Source: Deferribacteraceae bacterium
GTDB taxonomy: Bacteria > Chrysiogenota > Deferribacteres > Deferribacterales > JAISNW01
Length of the DNA stretch: 5,308 nt
Direction of reading: 5' to 3'
NCBI GenBank assembly: GCA_031276055.1
Contig: JAISNW010000214.1
Span: forward strand, 1 to 5,308
A program made the translations under genes and the position numbers. Positions 1-5,308 of this stretch are shown here, piece after piece. The notes under the pieces are model-generated. The model worked only from the letters and a program-made list of their open reading frames with translations, was not told where the DNA came from and searched no databases. Position 1 is the stretch's first letter. The number at the start of each line of letters is the position of its first letter.

Positions 1-365
1 ATAGAACCATCATCAGCTATGCAGCGGGTAAAGTAATAGCGGTAGTTTTTATCAGAGGCAGGTTTCAGCCCCACCTTGAAATCATTCTCATTGAGGAGCC
101 CTGATTTAAGAAGAGCCGCCTCCGCAGCCTTAGAATCTGCAAGGGTAATAACGCTGAACCCTGTGTTTTCTGCACCTGGCAGCCCTTTATACTGTTTATA
201 ATATACGGTGAAGGCAGAGCGCATATTTTCAAATTTGGCGCACTCCCTCTTTAATTTAGCAACATCTATTATAGTGTTGACCTTTAACACAATCGCCATA
301 ACTAGACCGATTATTATAAGCACAATGGCAAGTTCGTAAATTGTAAACCCTTTCTTCTCTCTCAT
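1..365 (-). CDS. Type IV pilin-like prepilin, N-terminal part (3' end outside window)
   Basis: Reading the minus strand from the ATG at 365-363 gives 121 codons with no stop before the window edge, so the C-terminus is missing. The protein starts MREKKGFTIYELAIVLIIIG. This is a short basic leader, a prepilin peptidase site between Gly6 and Phe7, the conserved Glu at mature position 5 (Glu11), and a hydrophobic helix at about residues 12-27. Such proteins are cleaved and N-methylated by PilD and then assembled into type IV pili or type II secretion pseudopili; this is known of the family. The downstream YYKQYKGLPG segment (55-64) resembles the 'Y..LPG' block common in minor pilins and pseudopilins. 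Cys42 and Cys115 are present; any disulfide is speculative. AAGGA lies 3 nt, and GGAGG 11 nt, upstream of the ATG. The gene is divergent from the exoribonuclease gene. Major pilin versus minor pilin or pseudopilin cannot be decided from this fragment. Confidence 0.88.
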   Translation of the reverse strand, partial: MREKKGFTIYELAIVLIIIGLVMAIVLKVNTIIDVAKLKRECAKFENMRSAFTVYYKQYKGLPGAENTGFSVITLADSKAAEAALLKSGLLNENDFKVGLKPASDKNYRYYFTRCIADDGS

Positions 366-426
366 ATTTCCTTACGCCTCCGCCGCCTAAAAAGTTTATC
401 AGACTAAGATTGGTAACTGTGCAGTT

Positions 427-455
427 ATTTTATGCTCTTACCCCTCTTTCGTCAA
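427..455 (-). promoter_or_regulatory. Sigma70-type promoter for the pilin-like gene
   Basis: On the minus strand, TTGACG (455-450) is followed by exactly 17 nt and then TAAAAT (432-427). Each hexamer matches the sigma70 consensus at 5 of 6 positions. Transcription would start near 420 and give a leader of about 55 nt before the pilin-like ATG at 365. This is the best promoter match noted in the window. The match is seen directly; activity is inferred. Confidence 0.65.
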
Positions 456-480
456 CCAAAATCTTTTATAGCCTTGTCTA

Positions 481-530
481 TTCTAATATCTCACTCGCTG
501 CTTGATAATATCCTTTTATTATGGTATTTA
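481..530 (+). promoter_or_regulatory. Candidate promoter(s) for the yhaM-like/DUF502 unit
   Basis: Two overlapping weak sigma70-like candidates exist. The first is TTCTAA (481-486), a 17 nt spacer and GATAAT (504-509); it has a good -10, a poor -35 and a leader of about 34 nt. The second is TTGATA (502-507), a 17 nt spacer and TATTTA (525-530) with an extended TG at 522-523; it would leave a very short leader. I favour the first because the Shine-Dalgarno sequence starts at 538. Neither is strong. Confidence 0.35.
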
Positions 531-549
531 CAAAATCGGAGAAAGTTAA

Positions 550-1461
550 ATGGAAATGCCCATCAGAAAGAGATATATGATATTTGAGCTTATCAGAGCA
601 GTTTCAAGAGATTCAAACCCTTATCTGCGCATGATCTTATCAGATAACGGCGCTCTTATAAATGCCGTAATGTTTGATCCTAAACTCCCTTTTGAGCCTC
701 GCAAAGGGGATATGGTTGAGATAACCGCTGTTTTACAGAACTTTAACAACAAACCGCAGCTAAAAGTAAGCGATATGTCGTTTATAGCGGCTGCAAGTGT
801 AGACGCCTTTCTCCCTAAAAGCAAACATGAACCGCAGGCGATGATTGCGGAACTTAAAAGGCTTGTGGAGAGCAATGTAAAAGATACGCACCTTGCCCAA
901 CTGTATAGACTATTCTTTGAAGACAGCGGGCTTTGGGAGCCGTTTCAAGTTATGCCCGCCGCCAAAACCGTTCACCACGCCTATATTTACGGCTTATTGG
1001 AGCACACCTTAGGGGTTGTTCGTCTGGCGGTTAAGATAACCCCTCTCTACCCCACCCTCAACGGAGAACTGGTCATACTCGGGGCTTTATTCCACGATGT
1101 CGGCAAGGTTTATGAGCTTACGGCAGATCCTGGTTTTGACTACACCCTTGCAGGCAATCTTTTAGGGCATCTCGTAATAGGCGGCGGTATATTAAACGAT
1201 TATATCAGCAAGATAGAAGGTTTTCCTGAAGAGCTGAAAATTCACATCCTGCATCTTATGGCAAGCCACCATGGAGAGCTTGCTTTTGGTTCTCCACAGG
1301 TGCCGAAAACCGCCGAAGCGATCCTTCTTCATGCTATAGACGACTTAGACGGGAAGTTAGGGGCTCTTGCCGCAGTAATAAGTAGAGACGGAGTCGCCCC
1401 AGGTTCTTGGAGCAACTACGATAGGATTCTGGAGCGGCAGATATATCTGCCTAAAGGTTAA
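550..1461 (+). CDS. yhaM: YhaM-family 3'-5' exoribonuclease (OB-fold plus HD domain)
   Basis: The 303-residue protein matches the architecture and length of Bacillus YhaM (about 314 aa), a metal-dependent 3'-5' exonuclease acting on RNA and, in some members, single-stranded DNA. Residues about 5-82 form a small beta-rich OB-fold-like nucleic acid binding domain, and about 140-270 is an HD phosphohydrolase domain. Visible HD-superfamily residues are His152 (GLLEHT), His182-Asp183 (FHDVGK), His207 (LLGHL), His240-His241 (SHHG) and Asp264. The GSPQVPKTAEA block at 247-257 is typical of this family. The start at 550 is supported by GGAGAAAG at 538-545; an in-frame Met at codon 3 (556) is a possible alternative. 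The stop is 11 nt before the DUF502 gene, so the two are likely one transcript. The symbol is assigned by family; the natural substrate in this organism is unknown. Confidence 0.9.
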   Translation: MEMPIRKRYMIFELIRAVSRDSNPYLRMILSDNGALINAVMFDPKLPFEPRKGDMVEITAVLQNFNNKPQLKVSDMSFIAAASVDAFLPKSKHEPQAMIAELKRLVESNVKDTHLAQLYRLFFEDSGLWEPFQVMPAAKTVHHAYIYGLLEHTLGVVRLAVKITPLYPTLNGELVILGALFHDVGKVYELTADPGFDYTLAGNLLGHLVIGGGILNDYISKIEGFPEELKIHILHLMASHHGELAFGSPQVPKTAEAILLHAIDDLDGKLGALAAVISRDGVAPGSWSNYDRILERQIYLPKG

Positions 1462-1472
1462 GGGGAGATAAA

Positions 1473-2141
1473 ATGGAAAAGAAAAAACACCCTATAAGGA
1501 GCATATTCATAACAGGGTTAGTGGCAATGCTGCCTCTAGTGCTTACACTATATCTCCTGAAGATAATATACAGCATCATAGTTTCCAACCTTGCTCCGCT
1601 GTTTTCTAAATTTGCCGTGCTATACAAGGTGAAGATACCCGAATCGCTCGAAGGGGTTGTAACGATAGTTCTATTGGTATTCTTCATCTTCCTTGTGGGG
1701 CTTCTTACGAGGCTGTATATAGGCAAGCTCTTATTGAAGCTCTTAGACAAGATAGTCAGCACTATCCCTCTAGCTAATACAATTTACACCGCTGTAAAGC
1801 AGATGATAGATTCTTTTGGCTCTTCCACAAGCAATTTCAGAAAGGTGGTGCTCTTACACGCCCTCAATGCTAATAATTATTGCATCGGTTTTGTCGTTAG
1901 AGACACCCAAGCTGCCATAAACGCCCCTATAGGCGAGCCTGCTTACAATGTTTTTGTGCCTACCGCCCCTAATCCAACCTCAGGTTTTATTGTAATTATC
2001 TCTAAGAAAGAGTGCATTGATCTCTCAATCAGCGTAGAAGAGGGGGTTAAATTTATACTCTCGGTCGGGCTCTTAAACTTCTCAACTCCCGAAGAAGCCG
2101 AGAGGAAGATTGAGCAAACCGTTGACAGCAATACAAAATAA
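1473..2141 (+). CDS. DUF502 family inner-membrane protein
   Basis: The 222-residue protein shows the DUF502 pattern. A short basic N-terminus (KKK at 3-5) is followed by a first membrane helix at about 11-36 containing the TGLVAMLPLVLT signature. A second helix at about 60-79 ends in the GLLTRLYIGK segment, and then comes the conserved soluble block IPLANTIYTAVKQ (98-110). Further on are a FRKVVLL strand, an IGFVV strand and a VPTAPNPTSGF segment, all characteristic of the family. The molecular function of DUF502 proteins is not established; I do not assign one. The start has GGGGAG at 1462-1467, 5 nt before the ATG, and the gene lies 11 nt after the exoribonuclease gene, indicating translational or transcriptional coupling. 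The last 20 or so residues are charged and probably cytoplasmic. No truncation or frameshift is seen. Confidence 0.9.
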   Translation: MEKKKHPIRSIFITGLVAMLPLVLTLYLLKIIYSIIVSNLAPLFSKFAVLYKVKIPESLEGVVTIVLLVFFIFLVGLLTRLYIGKLLLKLLDKIVSTIPLANTIYTAVKQMIDSFGSSTSNFRKVVLLHALNANNYCIGFVVRDTQAAINAPIGEPAYNVFVPTAPNPTSGFIVIISKKECIDLSISVEEGVKFILSVGLLNFSTPEEAERKIEQTVDSNTK

Positions 2142-2178
2142 ATTTTGTTGAAAATGTGTGGATAACTTATGAGCGCCG

Positions 2179-2217
2179 TAGGCTTATATAACAAGCCCTT
2201 TCAGCGCCTAAAGCCTA
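2179..2217 (+). repeat. Perfect 7-bp inverted repeat with a nested alternative arm
   Basis: TAGGCTT (2179-2185) is the exact reverse complement of AAGCCTA (2211-2217). A competing partner, AAGCC (2193-2197), lies between them and would form GGCTT/AAGCC with a 7-nt loop. GGCTTAT occurs again at 2265-2271 and GGGCTT (2264-2269) can pair with AAGCCC (2193-2198). In RNA these give mutually exclusive pairings. A function is not evident. Confidence 0.4.
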
Positions 2218-2240
2218 AAGTGCTTGAAAATACTCTCTAT

Positions 2241-2260
2241 CCGCCAACTATTGCGGTTTT
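2241..2260 (+). terminator. Weak terminator-like hairpin, CCGC/GCGG plus TTTT
   Basis: CCGC (2241-2244) pairs with GCGG (2253-2256) across an 8-nt loop and is followed by four T at 2257-2260. It lies 100 nt after the DUF502 stop and could contribute to ending the upstream transcript. A 4-bp stem is short, so this is a marginal call. Confidence 0.25.
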
Positions 2261-2265
2261 ATTGG

Positions 2266-2288
2266 GCTTATGCAGTAAGCATTTTTTT
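2266..2288 (+). terminator. Weak terminator-like hairpin, GCTTA/TAAGC plus seven T
   Basis: GCTTA (2266-2270) pairs with TAAGC (2276-2280) across the loop TGCAG, followed by A and seven T (2282-2288). The T tract is good but the 5-bp stem is AT-rich. With the preceding CCGC/GCGG hairpin it may form a tandem terminator for the yhaM-like/DUF502 unit, or simply be part of the AT-rich stretch. Confidence 0.3.
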
Positions 2289-2329
2289 ATAAAAATTTTT
2301 GTGGAAATGTTGTGGAAAATAAGGAAAAA

Positions 2330-2335
2330 TATAAT
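2330..2335 (+). promoter_or_regulatory. Perfect -10 hexamer without a good -35
   Basis: TATAAT at 2330-2335 is an exact sigma70 -10 match, but no convincing -35 lies 15-19 nt upstream (TTGTGG at 2310-2315 leaves only 14 nt). If used, transcription would start near 2342 and run straight into the hairpin at 2367-2405 before the DUF2007-like gene. It also borders the DnaA-box pair, so activity is uncertain. Confidence 0.3.
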
Positions 2336-2366
2336 TGGATGTCCTTTTGTTTCAAAGCGATAGTTA

Positions 2367-2405
2367 GTCTGCTTGTTTTTTAATCAACCGAGCAGACCTC
2401 TTTTT
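2367..2405 (+). terminator. Rho-independent-type terminator, possible attenuator
   Basis: GTCTGCTTG (2367-2375) pairs with CGAGCAGAC (2389-2397): nine pairs with one T-G wobble, a 13-nt loop, then CTCTTTTT (2398-2405). It is the strongest terminator-like structure in the window. It ends 5 nt before the AGGAGG Shine-Dalgarno sequence of the next gene, leaving no space for a promoter in between. It therefore either ends the upstream transcript inefficiently or acts as an attenuator for the DUF2007-like gene. Confidence 0.65.
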
Positions 2406-2410
2406 ACAGC

Positions 2411-2420
2411 AGGAGGGGGG
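2411..2420 (+). promoter_or_regulatory. Strong Shine-Dalgarno sequence with a run of six G
   Basis: AGGAGG at 2411-2416 is a full anti-16S match, extended to a run of six G (2415-2420), with 8 nt between AGGAGG and the ATG at 2425. It fixes the start of the small downstream gene. CCTC at 2397-2400 could pair with GAGG at 2413-2416, a weak possible masking interaction. Confidence 0.75.
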
Positions 2421-2424
2421 TTAT

Positions 2425-2700
2425 ATGAAGAAGCTGCGTTTATATAAGCTGAGAGTCAACGCTGAAGAAGATGCGGTCTTTCTAATGAGCAAGGGGATCG
2501 CTACTATTATACACGGCGACGCTGCTCCTGCTGTTTTAGAAGAAAATTTTGGGAAAGAGCCGATAAGCATCTCCGTTGAAGATGCTCTATTTGATGAGGC
2601 TCACCGTTTATTAGATGAAAAGTATAACTCTGAACCGATATTGCAGATGACTAAATGGGCGGCAAGAACTCTGAAAGGCAAGCACAAGAAGAAAAGATAG
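2425..2700 (+). CDS. Small DUF2007-like protein
   Basis: The 91-residue protein has a beta-alpha-beta-beta-alpha type layout. It runs from strand LRLYKLRV (4-11) to a helix and 'KGIATIIHGD' (23-32), then strand ISISVED (47-53), then helix LFDEAHRLLDEKY (55-67). The 'G-I' turn after the first helix and the 'V-x-D-x-x-x-x-A-x-x-L-L' ending resemble DUF2007 (putative signal-transducing) domains, whose function is not firmly known. The C-terminus is very basic (KGKHKKKR, 84-91), which could contact nucleic acid or membrane; that is inference. No signal peptide or membrane segment is seen. A very strong Shine-Dalgarno sequence supports expression. It sits between a terminator-like hairpin and gyrA and could be its own unit. 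The coding call is firm; the family call is from pattern only. Confidence 0.75.
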   Translation: MKKLRLYKLRVNAEEDAVFLMSKGIATIIHGDAAPAVLEENFGKEPISISVEDALFDEAHRLLDEKYNSEPILQMTKWAARTLKGKHKKKR

Positions 2701-2711
2701 ATCACGCCGCA

Positions 2712-2770
2712 TAAGCAAACTCCATGAACTAAACCTTGCTTAATAGTCTATTTTGTTATACTATTCAAGC
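2712..2770 (+). repeat. Overlapping inverted repeats at the gyrA promoter
   Basis: TAAGCAA (2712-2718) is the exact reverse complement of TTGCTTA (2736-2742). The second arm also belongs to another palindrome: GCTTAATAGT (2738-2747) pairs with ACTATTCAAGC (2760-2770) with a single bulged C. The right half covers the end of the -10 element. The two pairings exclude each other. This could be an operator or an alternative RNA/DNA structure; no T tract follows, so a terminator is unlikely. Confidence 0.4.
2736..2762 (+). promoter_or_regulatory. Extended -10 promoter for gyrA
   Basis: TATACT (2757-2762) matches the -10 consensus at 5 of 6 positions and is preceded by TG at 2754-2755 in the extended -10 position. 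TTGCTT (2736-2741) could be the -35, but the 15-nt spacer is short. The predicted start near 2769 gives a leader of about 30 nt. The element lies in inverted repeats that may influence it. Confidence 0.55.
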
Positions 2771-2798
2771 GCCAGTTAGAATGGAGATTAAATTATAG

Positions 2799-5234
2799 AT
2801 GAGCGAACTTGAGCCGCAGATACTGAACACCTCTGTTGAAGAGGTTATGAAAACAAGCTACCTTGATTATTCTATGAGCGTTATTGTTGGGCGGGCTCTC
2901 CCTGATATTAGGGACGGGCTTAAACCTGTTCAACGTAGAGTGCTCTTTGCGATGTCTGAGGAAGGGTTGGAATATGGGAAAGCCCGCCGAAAATCCTCCA
3001 ATGTTTGCGGGATTGTTATGGGTAGATACCACCCGCATGGGGACTCTTCTATATATGAGGCTCTTGTTAGGTTGGCGCAGCCTTTTTCCCTGAGATATCC
3101 TCTAGTTGATGGGCAGGGCAACTTCGGCTCTATAGACGGCGATGACGCCGCTGCTATGCGGTATACCGAAGCACGTCTTCACAAGATTGCAGGCGAGCTG
3201 CTCGCAGACCTTGATAAAAACACTGTAGATTTTCTCCCTAACTATGACTCCTCTTTAGAAGAGCCTTCTGTGCTCCCTGCTAAATTCCCTAACCTTTTAG
3301 TAAACGGTTCCGGCGGTATTGCAGTTGGAATGGCGACTAATATCCCTCCGCATAACCTTACAGAGCTTATGAACGCACTTATCCACCTAATTGATCACCC
3401 TGAAGCAGCTCCAGAGTCGCTTTTTTCAATAGTTAAAGGGCCGGACTTTCCCACGAGGGCTGCAATTTTAGGCACTACGGGGATTATAAATGCGTATAAA
3501 ACGGGGAAAGGTTCTATTAGAATCCGTTCAAAAGCTGTATTTGAAGAGCTTAAAAACGGCAAAATTCAGATCGTTGTTACAGAGATTCCATATCAGGTCA
3601 ACAAATCTGCTCTAATTGAAAAGATAGCTGAACTCGTTAGAGATAAAAAGATAACAGGGATAGCAGACCTTCGAGATGAATCCACCGATGATGTTAGGAT
3701 AGTTATTGAGCTTAAACGCGGCGAAACCGCCTCGGTTATCCTAAACCAACTCTATAAGAACACACAGCTTGAAACAACCTTTGGCATAAATATGGTAGCG
3801 CTGCTCAGAGGGAGGCCTAAGACCGTCTCACTGTATGAAATCCTAGATGAATTTATTAACCATAGAATTTTAGTTGTCATCCGCCGCACTAACTTCCTCT
3901 TAAAAAAAGCCGAGGATAGAGCGCACATTATTGAAGGGCTTATTACAGCTGTAGAGAATATAGATGAGGTTGTCCGCATCATTAAATCTTCTGCGGATGT
4001 TTCTGAAGCCAAAAGCCGCCTTAAACAGAGGTTTTCTCTATCTGATGCTCAGAGCGCAGCCATTATGGATATGCGCCTTGCCCGCCTTACAGGGCTTGAG
4101 ATAGACAAGCTGCAAAATGAATATTCCCAGCTGATGAAAGATATAGCATATTATAAGAATATCCTTGAAAACCGTTCAGAGCTCATGAAACTGATAAGAA
4201 CAGAGTTTGAAGAGGTTCGCGGCAAATTCGGCGATGAGCGCCTTACTCAGATAGTTGATGCGCCTAATGACGATATTGCAGACATCGATCTCATATCTAA
4301 CGATGAGATGGTAGTTACCGTTACCCATAACGGCTATATAAAAAGAACCCCTCTAACAAATTTTTCCGCGCAAAAACGCGGCGGTAAGGGCAAAAGCGGC
4401 GCTTCCTCTAAAGTAGATGACTTTGTAGAACAGATACTCGTTACCACAAACCACTCTAAACTTCTCTGTTTCACCGCAACCGGCAGCGTTCACTTTTTGA
4501 ATATCTACAACCTCCCTGAAATGAACCGCGATACAAAAGGGCGGCATATCTCTAACTTTATCGCCCTTGAACCCTCAGATAGGATAGCAGCCACCCTTAC
4601 CACAGAGAGCAAAGACGAAGATAAAACTATTGTTTTTGTGACTAAAAAGGGCGTCATAAAAAATATTGCAGTCCACGAATTTCGAAGCGGGCGCAATGGG
4701 ATGCTCGTCTTAAAGCTCGCTGAAGATGATAATCTTGTTGCTACCCTTATTACCTCTGAAAATGATAGAATCTTTATTGCTACCCGTTTTGCAAAGTGCA
4801 TCCAATTTTTATCCAAAGATATTAGGGTCAGCAGGCGCAGATCCGGCGGCGTAAAGGGGATTAAGCTGGCAGCTAAAGATGAAGTTGTTTCCGTTGATGT
4901 TATAAACGATGACGGCGGCGATATTATGACCATCACCGCCGCCGGTTACGGCAAGCGCACCTCTATTGAGGAATACAGGGAACAGTCCAGAGGCGGCAGC
5001 GGTCTTAAACTCTGCAAGATTACAAAGAAAACGGGATATGTTGCTGGGGTTCTTCAGGTTCTGCCGACTGATGATGTAATGCTTATCACTAAAAGCGGTA
5101 AAACCATCCGTTTCGCCGCTACTGATATATCCACATTCAGCAGGGCGACTCAAGGAGTCCGGCTTATGGATACTGCGGGTGATGAAATTATAAGCGTTGC
5201 CGTTATTAAAGATATACAAGAGGATTTAGGTTAA
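2799..5234 (+). CDS. gyrA: DNA gyrase subunit A
   Basis: This is a complete 811-residue GyrA, the breakage-reunion subunit of the A2B2 enzyme that introduces negative supercoils using ATP. Tyr122 in AAMRYTEAR (118-126) is the DNA-linking tyrosine. The winged-helix region and quinolone-determining segment run through [10 protein letters not shown] (78-87) to VDGQGNFGS (103-111); residue numbering happens to equal that of E. coli here. The tower and coiled-coil regions follow to about 490. The C-terminal domain shows six beta-pinwheel blades, with repeat motifs near 508, 557, 613, 660, 711 and 762. The GyrA box reads QKRGGKG at 525-531 and identifies GyrA rather than ParC. The long acidic tail of E. 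coli GyrA is absent. An in-frame TAG directly precedes the ATG, fixing this as the most upstream start; GGAG at 2783-2786 is 12 nt away, a long spacing. folD begins 1 nt after the stop. Confidence 0.98.
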   Translation: MSELEPQILNTSVEEVMKTSYLDYSMSVIVGRALPDIRDGLKPVQRRVLFAMSEEGLEYGKARRKSSNVCGIVMGRYHPHGDSSIYEALVRLAQPFSLRYPLVDGQGNFGSIDGDDAAAMRYTEARLHKIAGELLADLDKNTVDFLPNYDSSLEEPSVLPAKFPNLLVNGSGGIAVGMATNIPPHNLTELMNALIHLIDHPEAAPESLFSIVKGPDFPTRAAILGTTGIINAYKTGKGSIRIRSKAVFEELKNGKIQIVVTEIPYQVNKSALIEKIAELVRDKKITGIADLRDESTDDVRIVIELKRGETASVILNQLYKNTQLETTFGINMVALLRGRPKTVSLYEILDEFINHRILVVIRRTNFLLKKAEDRAHIIEGLITAVENIDEVVRIIKSSADVSEAKSRLKQRFSLSDAQSAAIMDMRLARLTGLEIDKLQNEYSQLMKDIAYYKNILENRSELMKLIRTEFEEVRGKFGDERLTQIVDAPNDDIADIDLISNDEMVVTVTHNGYIKRTPLTNFSAQKRGGKGKSGASSKVDDFVEQILVTTNHSKLLCFTATGSVHFLNIYNLPEMNRDTKGRHISNFIALEPSDRIAATLTTESKDEDKTIVFVTKKGVIKNIAVHEFRSGRNGMLVLKLAEDDNLVATLITSENDRIFIATRFAKCIQFLSKDIRVSRRRSGGVKGIKLAAKDEVVSVDVINDDGGDIMTITAAGYGKRTSIEEYREQSRGGSGLKLCKITKKTGYVAGVLQVLPTDDVMLITKSGKTIRFAATDISTFSRATQGVRLMDTAGDEIISVAVIKDIQEDLG

Positions 5235-5235
5235 T

Positions 5236-5308
5236 ATGGCTGTCATCCTTGATGGTTTTACTCTAGCGCAAAAGGTGCGTTCTAAGATAAAAGAGTTGGT
5301 TTCAACAT
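5236..5308 (+). CDS. folD: FolD, methylenetetrahydrofolate dehydrogenase/cyclohydrolase (N-terminus only)
   Basis: Twenty-four codons are visible before the right edge. The sequence MAVILDGFTLAQKVRSKIKE fits the FolD N-terminus, with a short strand ending in LDG and then a helix with the 'LA..V...I' pattern. FolD is a cytosolic NADP-dependent enzyme of about 280-300 residues that interconverts 5,10-methylene-, 5,10-methenyl- and 10-formyl-tetrahydrofolate for purine and one-carbon metabolism. The ATG lies 1 nt after the gyrA stop, so it is co-transcribed and probably translationally coupled. AAGAGGA at 5218-5224, inside the gyrA end, is the likely Shine-Dalgarno sequence, 11 nt before the ATG. 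The catalytic residues lie outside the window, so the call rests on the N-terminal pattern alone. Confidence 0.8.
   Translation, partial: MAVILDGFTLAQKVRSKIKELVST

Larger units (their letters stand above)
2157..2342 (+). other. DnaA-box cluster with AT-rich stretch (oriC-like)
   Basis: TGTGGATAA at 2157-2165 is a perfect reverse-orientation DnaA box (TTATCCACA on the minus strand). TGTGGAAAT (2300-2308, two mismatches) and TGTGGAAAA (2311-2319, one mismatch) have the same orientation and start 11 bp apart, about one helical turn. The 60 bases at 2281-2340 contain 11 G, no C and 49 A/T, which would suit a DNA unwinding element. Together this resembles a replication origin or a DnaA-controlled regulatory region. 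Against it, dnaA is not in the window, the genes on both sides point the same way, and single-mismatch boxes also occur by chance inside gyrA. Confidence 0.35.

Noticed and set aside
1451..1762. 103-codon minus-strand ORF opposite the DUF502 gene start
   Set aside because: Antisense to a conserved membrane-protein gene with a strong Shine-Dalgarno sequence, with no family resemblance.
2179..2197. Hairpin GGCTT/AAGCC as a terminator for the DUF502 gene
   Set aside because: The stem has only 5 bp and is not followed by a T tract, so it was kept only as a repeat element.
2169..2363. 64-codon plus-strand ORF in the spacer after the DUF502 gene
   Set aside because: It has no credible Shine-Dalgarno, overlaps hairpins and the AT-rich stretch, has an unremarkable composition and matches no family I recognise. 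It is better explained as chance in non-coding DNA.
2142..2405. Known riboswitch, T-box, 6S RNA or SRP RNA in the spacer
   Set aside because: No conserved core of these classes, such as the SRP GGAAG/AGCAG loop or a T-box sequence, was recognised by eye. An Infernal search against Rfam would settle it.
3379..3387. TTATCCACC, one mismatch from a DnaA box, inside gyrA
   Set aside because: It is isolated and explained by coding sequence. It and TTATACACG at 2507-2515 show that one-mismatch boxes occur by chance here, which weakens the near-match boxes in the spacer.
4505..5219. Two long minus-strand ORFs (143 and 136 codons) opposite the gyrA 3' half
   Set aside because: They lie entirely antisense to a clearly coding, conserved gyrA region, have no recognisable domains and overlap one another; they are shadows of gyrA codon usage.
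1..5308. CRISPR array, tRNA, insertion sequence, integrase or defence genes
   Set aside because: No regularly spaced repeats, cloverleaf, transposase or terminal inverted repeats were seen; the genes are housekeeping types.

Overview
The window looks like chromosomal DNA from a bacterium of moderate GC content. It is mostly housekeeping genes with ordinary protein families. The type IV prepilin-like gene, the DUF502 membrane protein and the lack of any phage, plasmid or insertion sequence hallmark fit a Gram-negative-type lineage. The combination is reminiscent of Deferribacterota or similar deep-branching Gram-negatives, but the window has no rRNA and this is only a weak guess.

Layout: (1) 1-365, minus strand: the 5' part of a gene for a type IV pilin-like prepilin, cut by the left edge. 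(2) 366-549: a divergent intergenic region with a very good minus-strand sigma70-type promoter for the pilin gene and weaker plus-strand candidates. (3) 550-2141, plus strand: a tight two-gene unit of a YhaM-type OB-fold/HD-domain 3'-5' exoribonuclease and a two-span DUF502 membrane protein, 11 nt apart. (4) 2142-2424: the most structured non-coding stretch. It has a perfect DnaA box, two near-consensus boxes 11 bp apart beside an 82% AT stretch lacking C, several repeated and inverted GGCTTA/AAGCC elements, and a rho-independent-type terminator ending 5 nt before the next gene's Shine-Dalgarno. (5) 2425-2700: a 91-residue DUF2007-like small protein. (6) 2701-2798: intergenic region with an extended -10 promoter inside overlapping inverted repeats. 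(7) 2799-5234: complete gyrA (811 aa). (8) 5236-5308: the start of folD, 1 nt after the gyrA stop and almost certainly co-transcribed.

No novel multi-gene system is visible. The points most worth a second look are non-coding: the oriC-like cluster at 2157-2342, the attenuator-like terminator squeezed before the DUF2007-like gene, and the overlapping inverted repeats over the gyrA promoter. The genes have no obvious shared pathway beyond RNA turnover (YhaM type), DNA topology (GyrA) and one-carbon metabolism (FolD).
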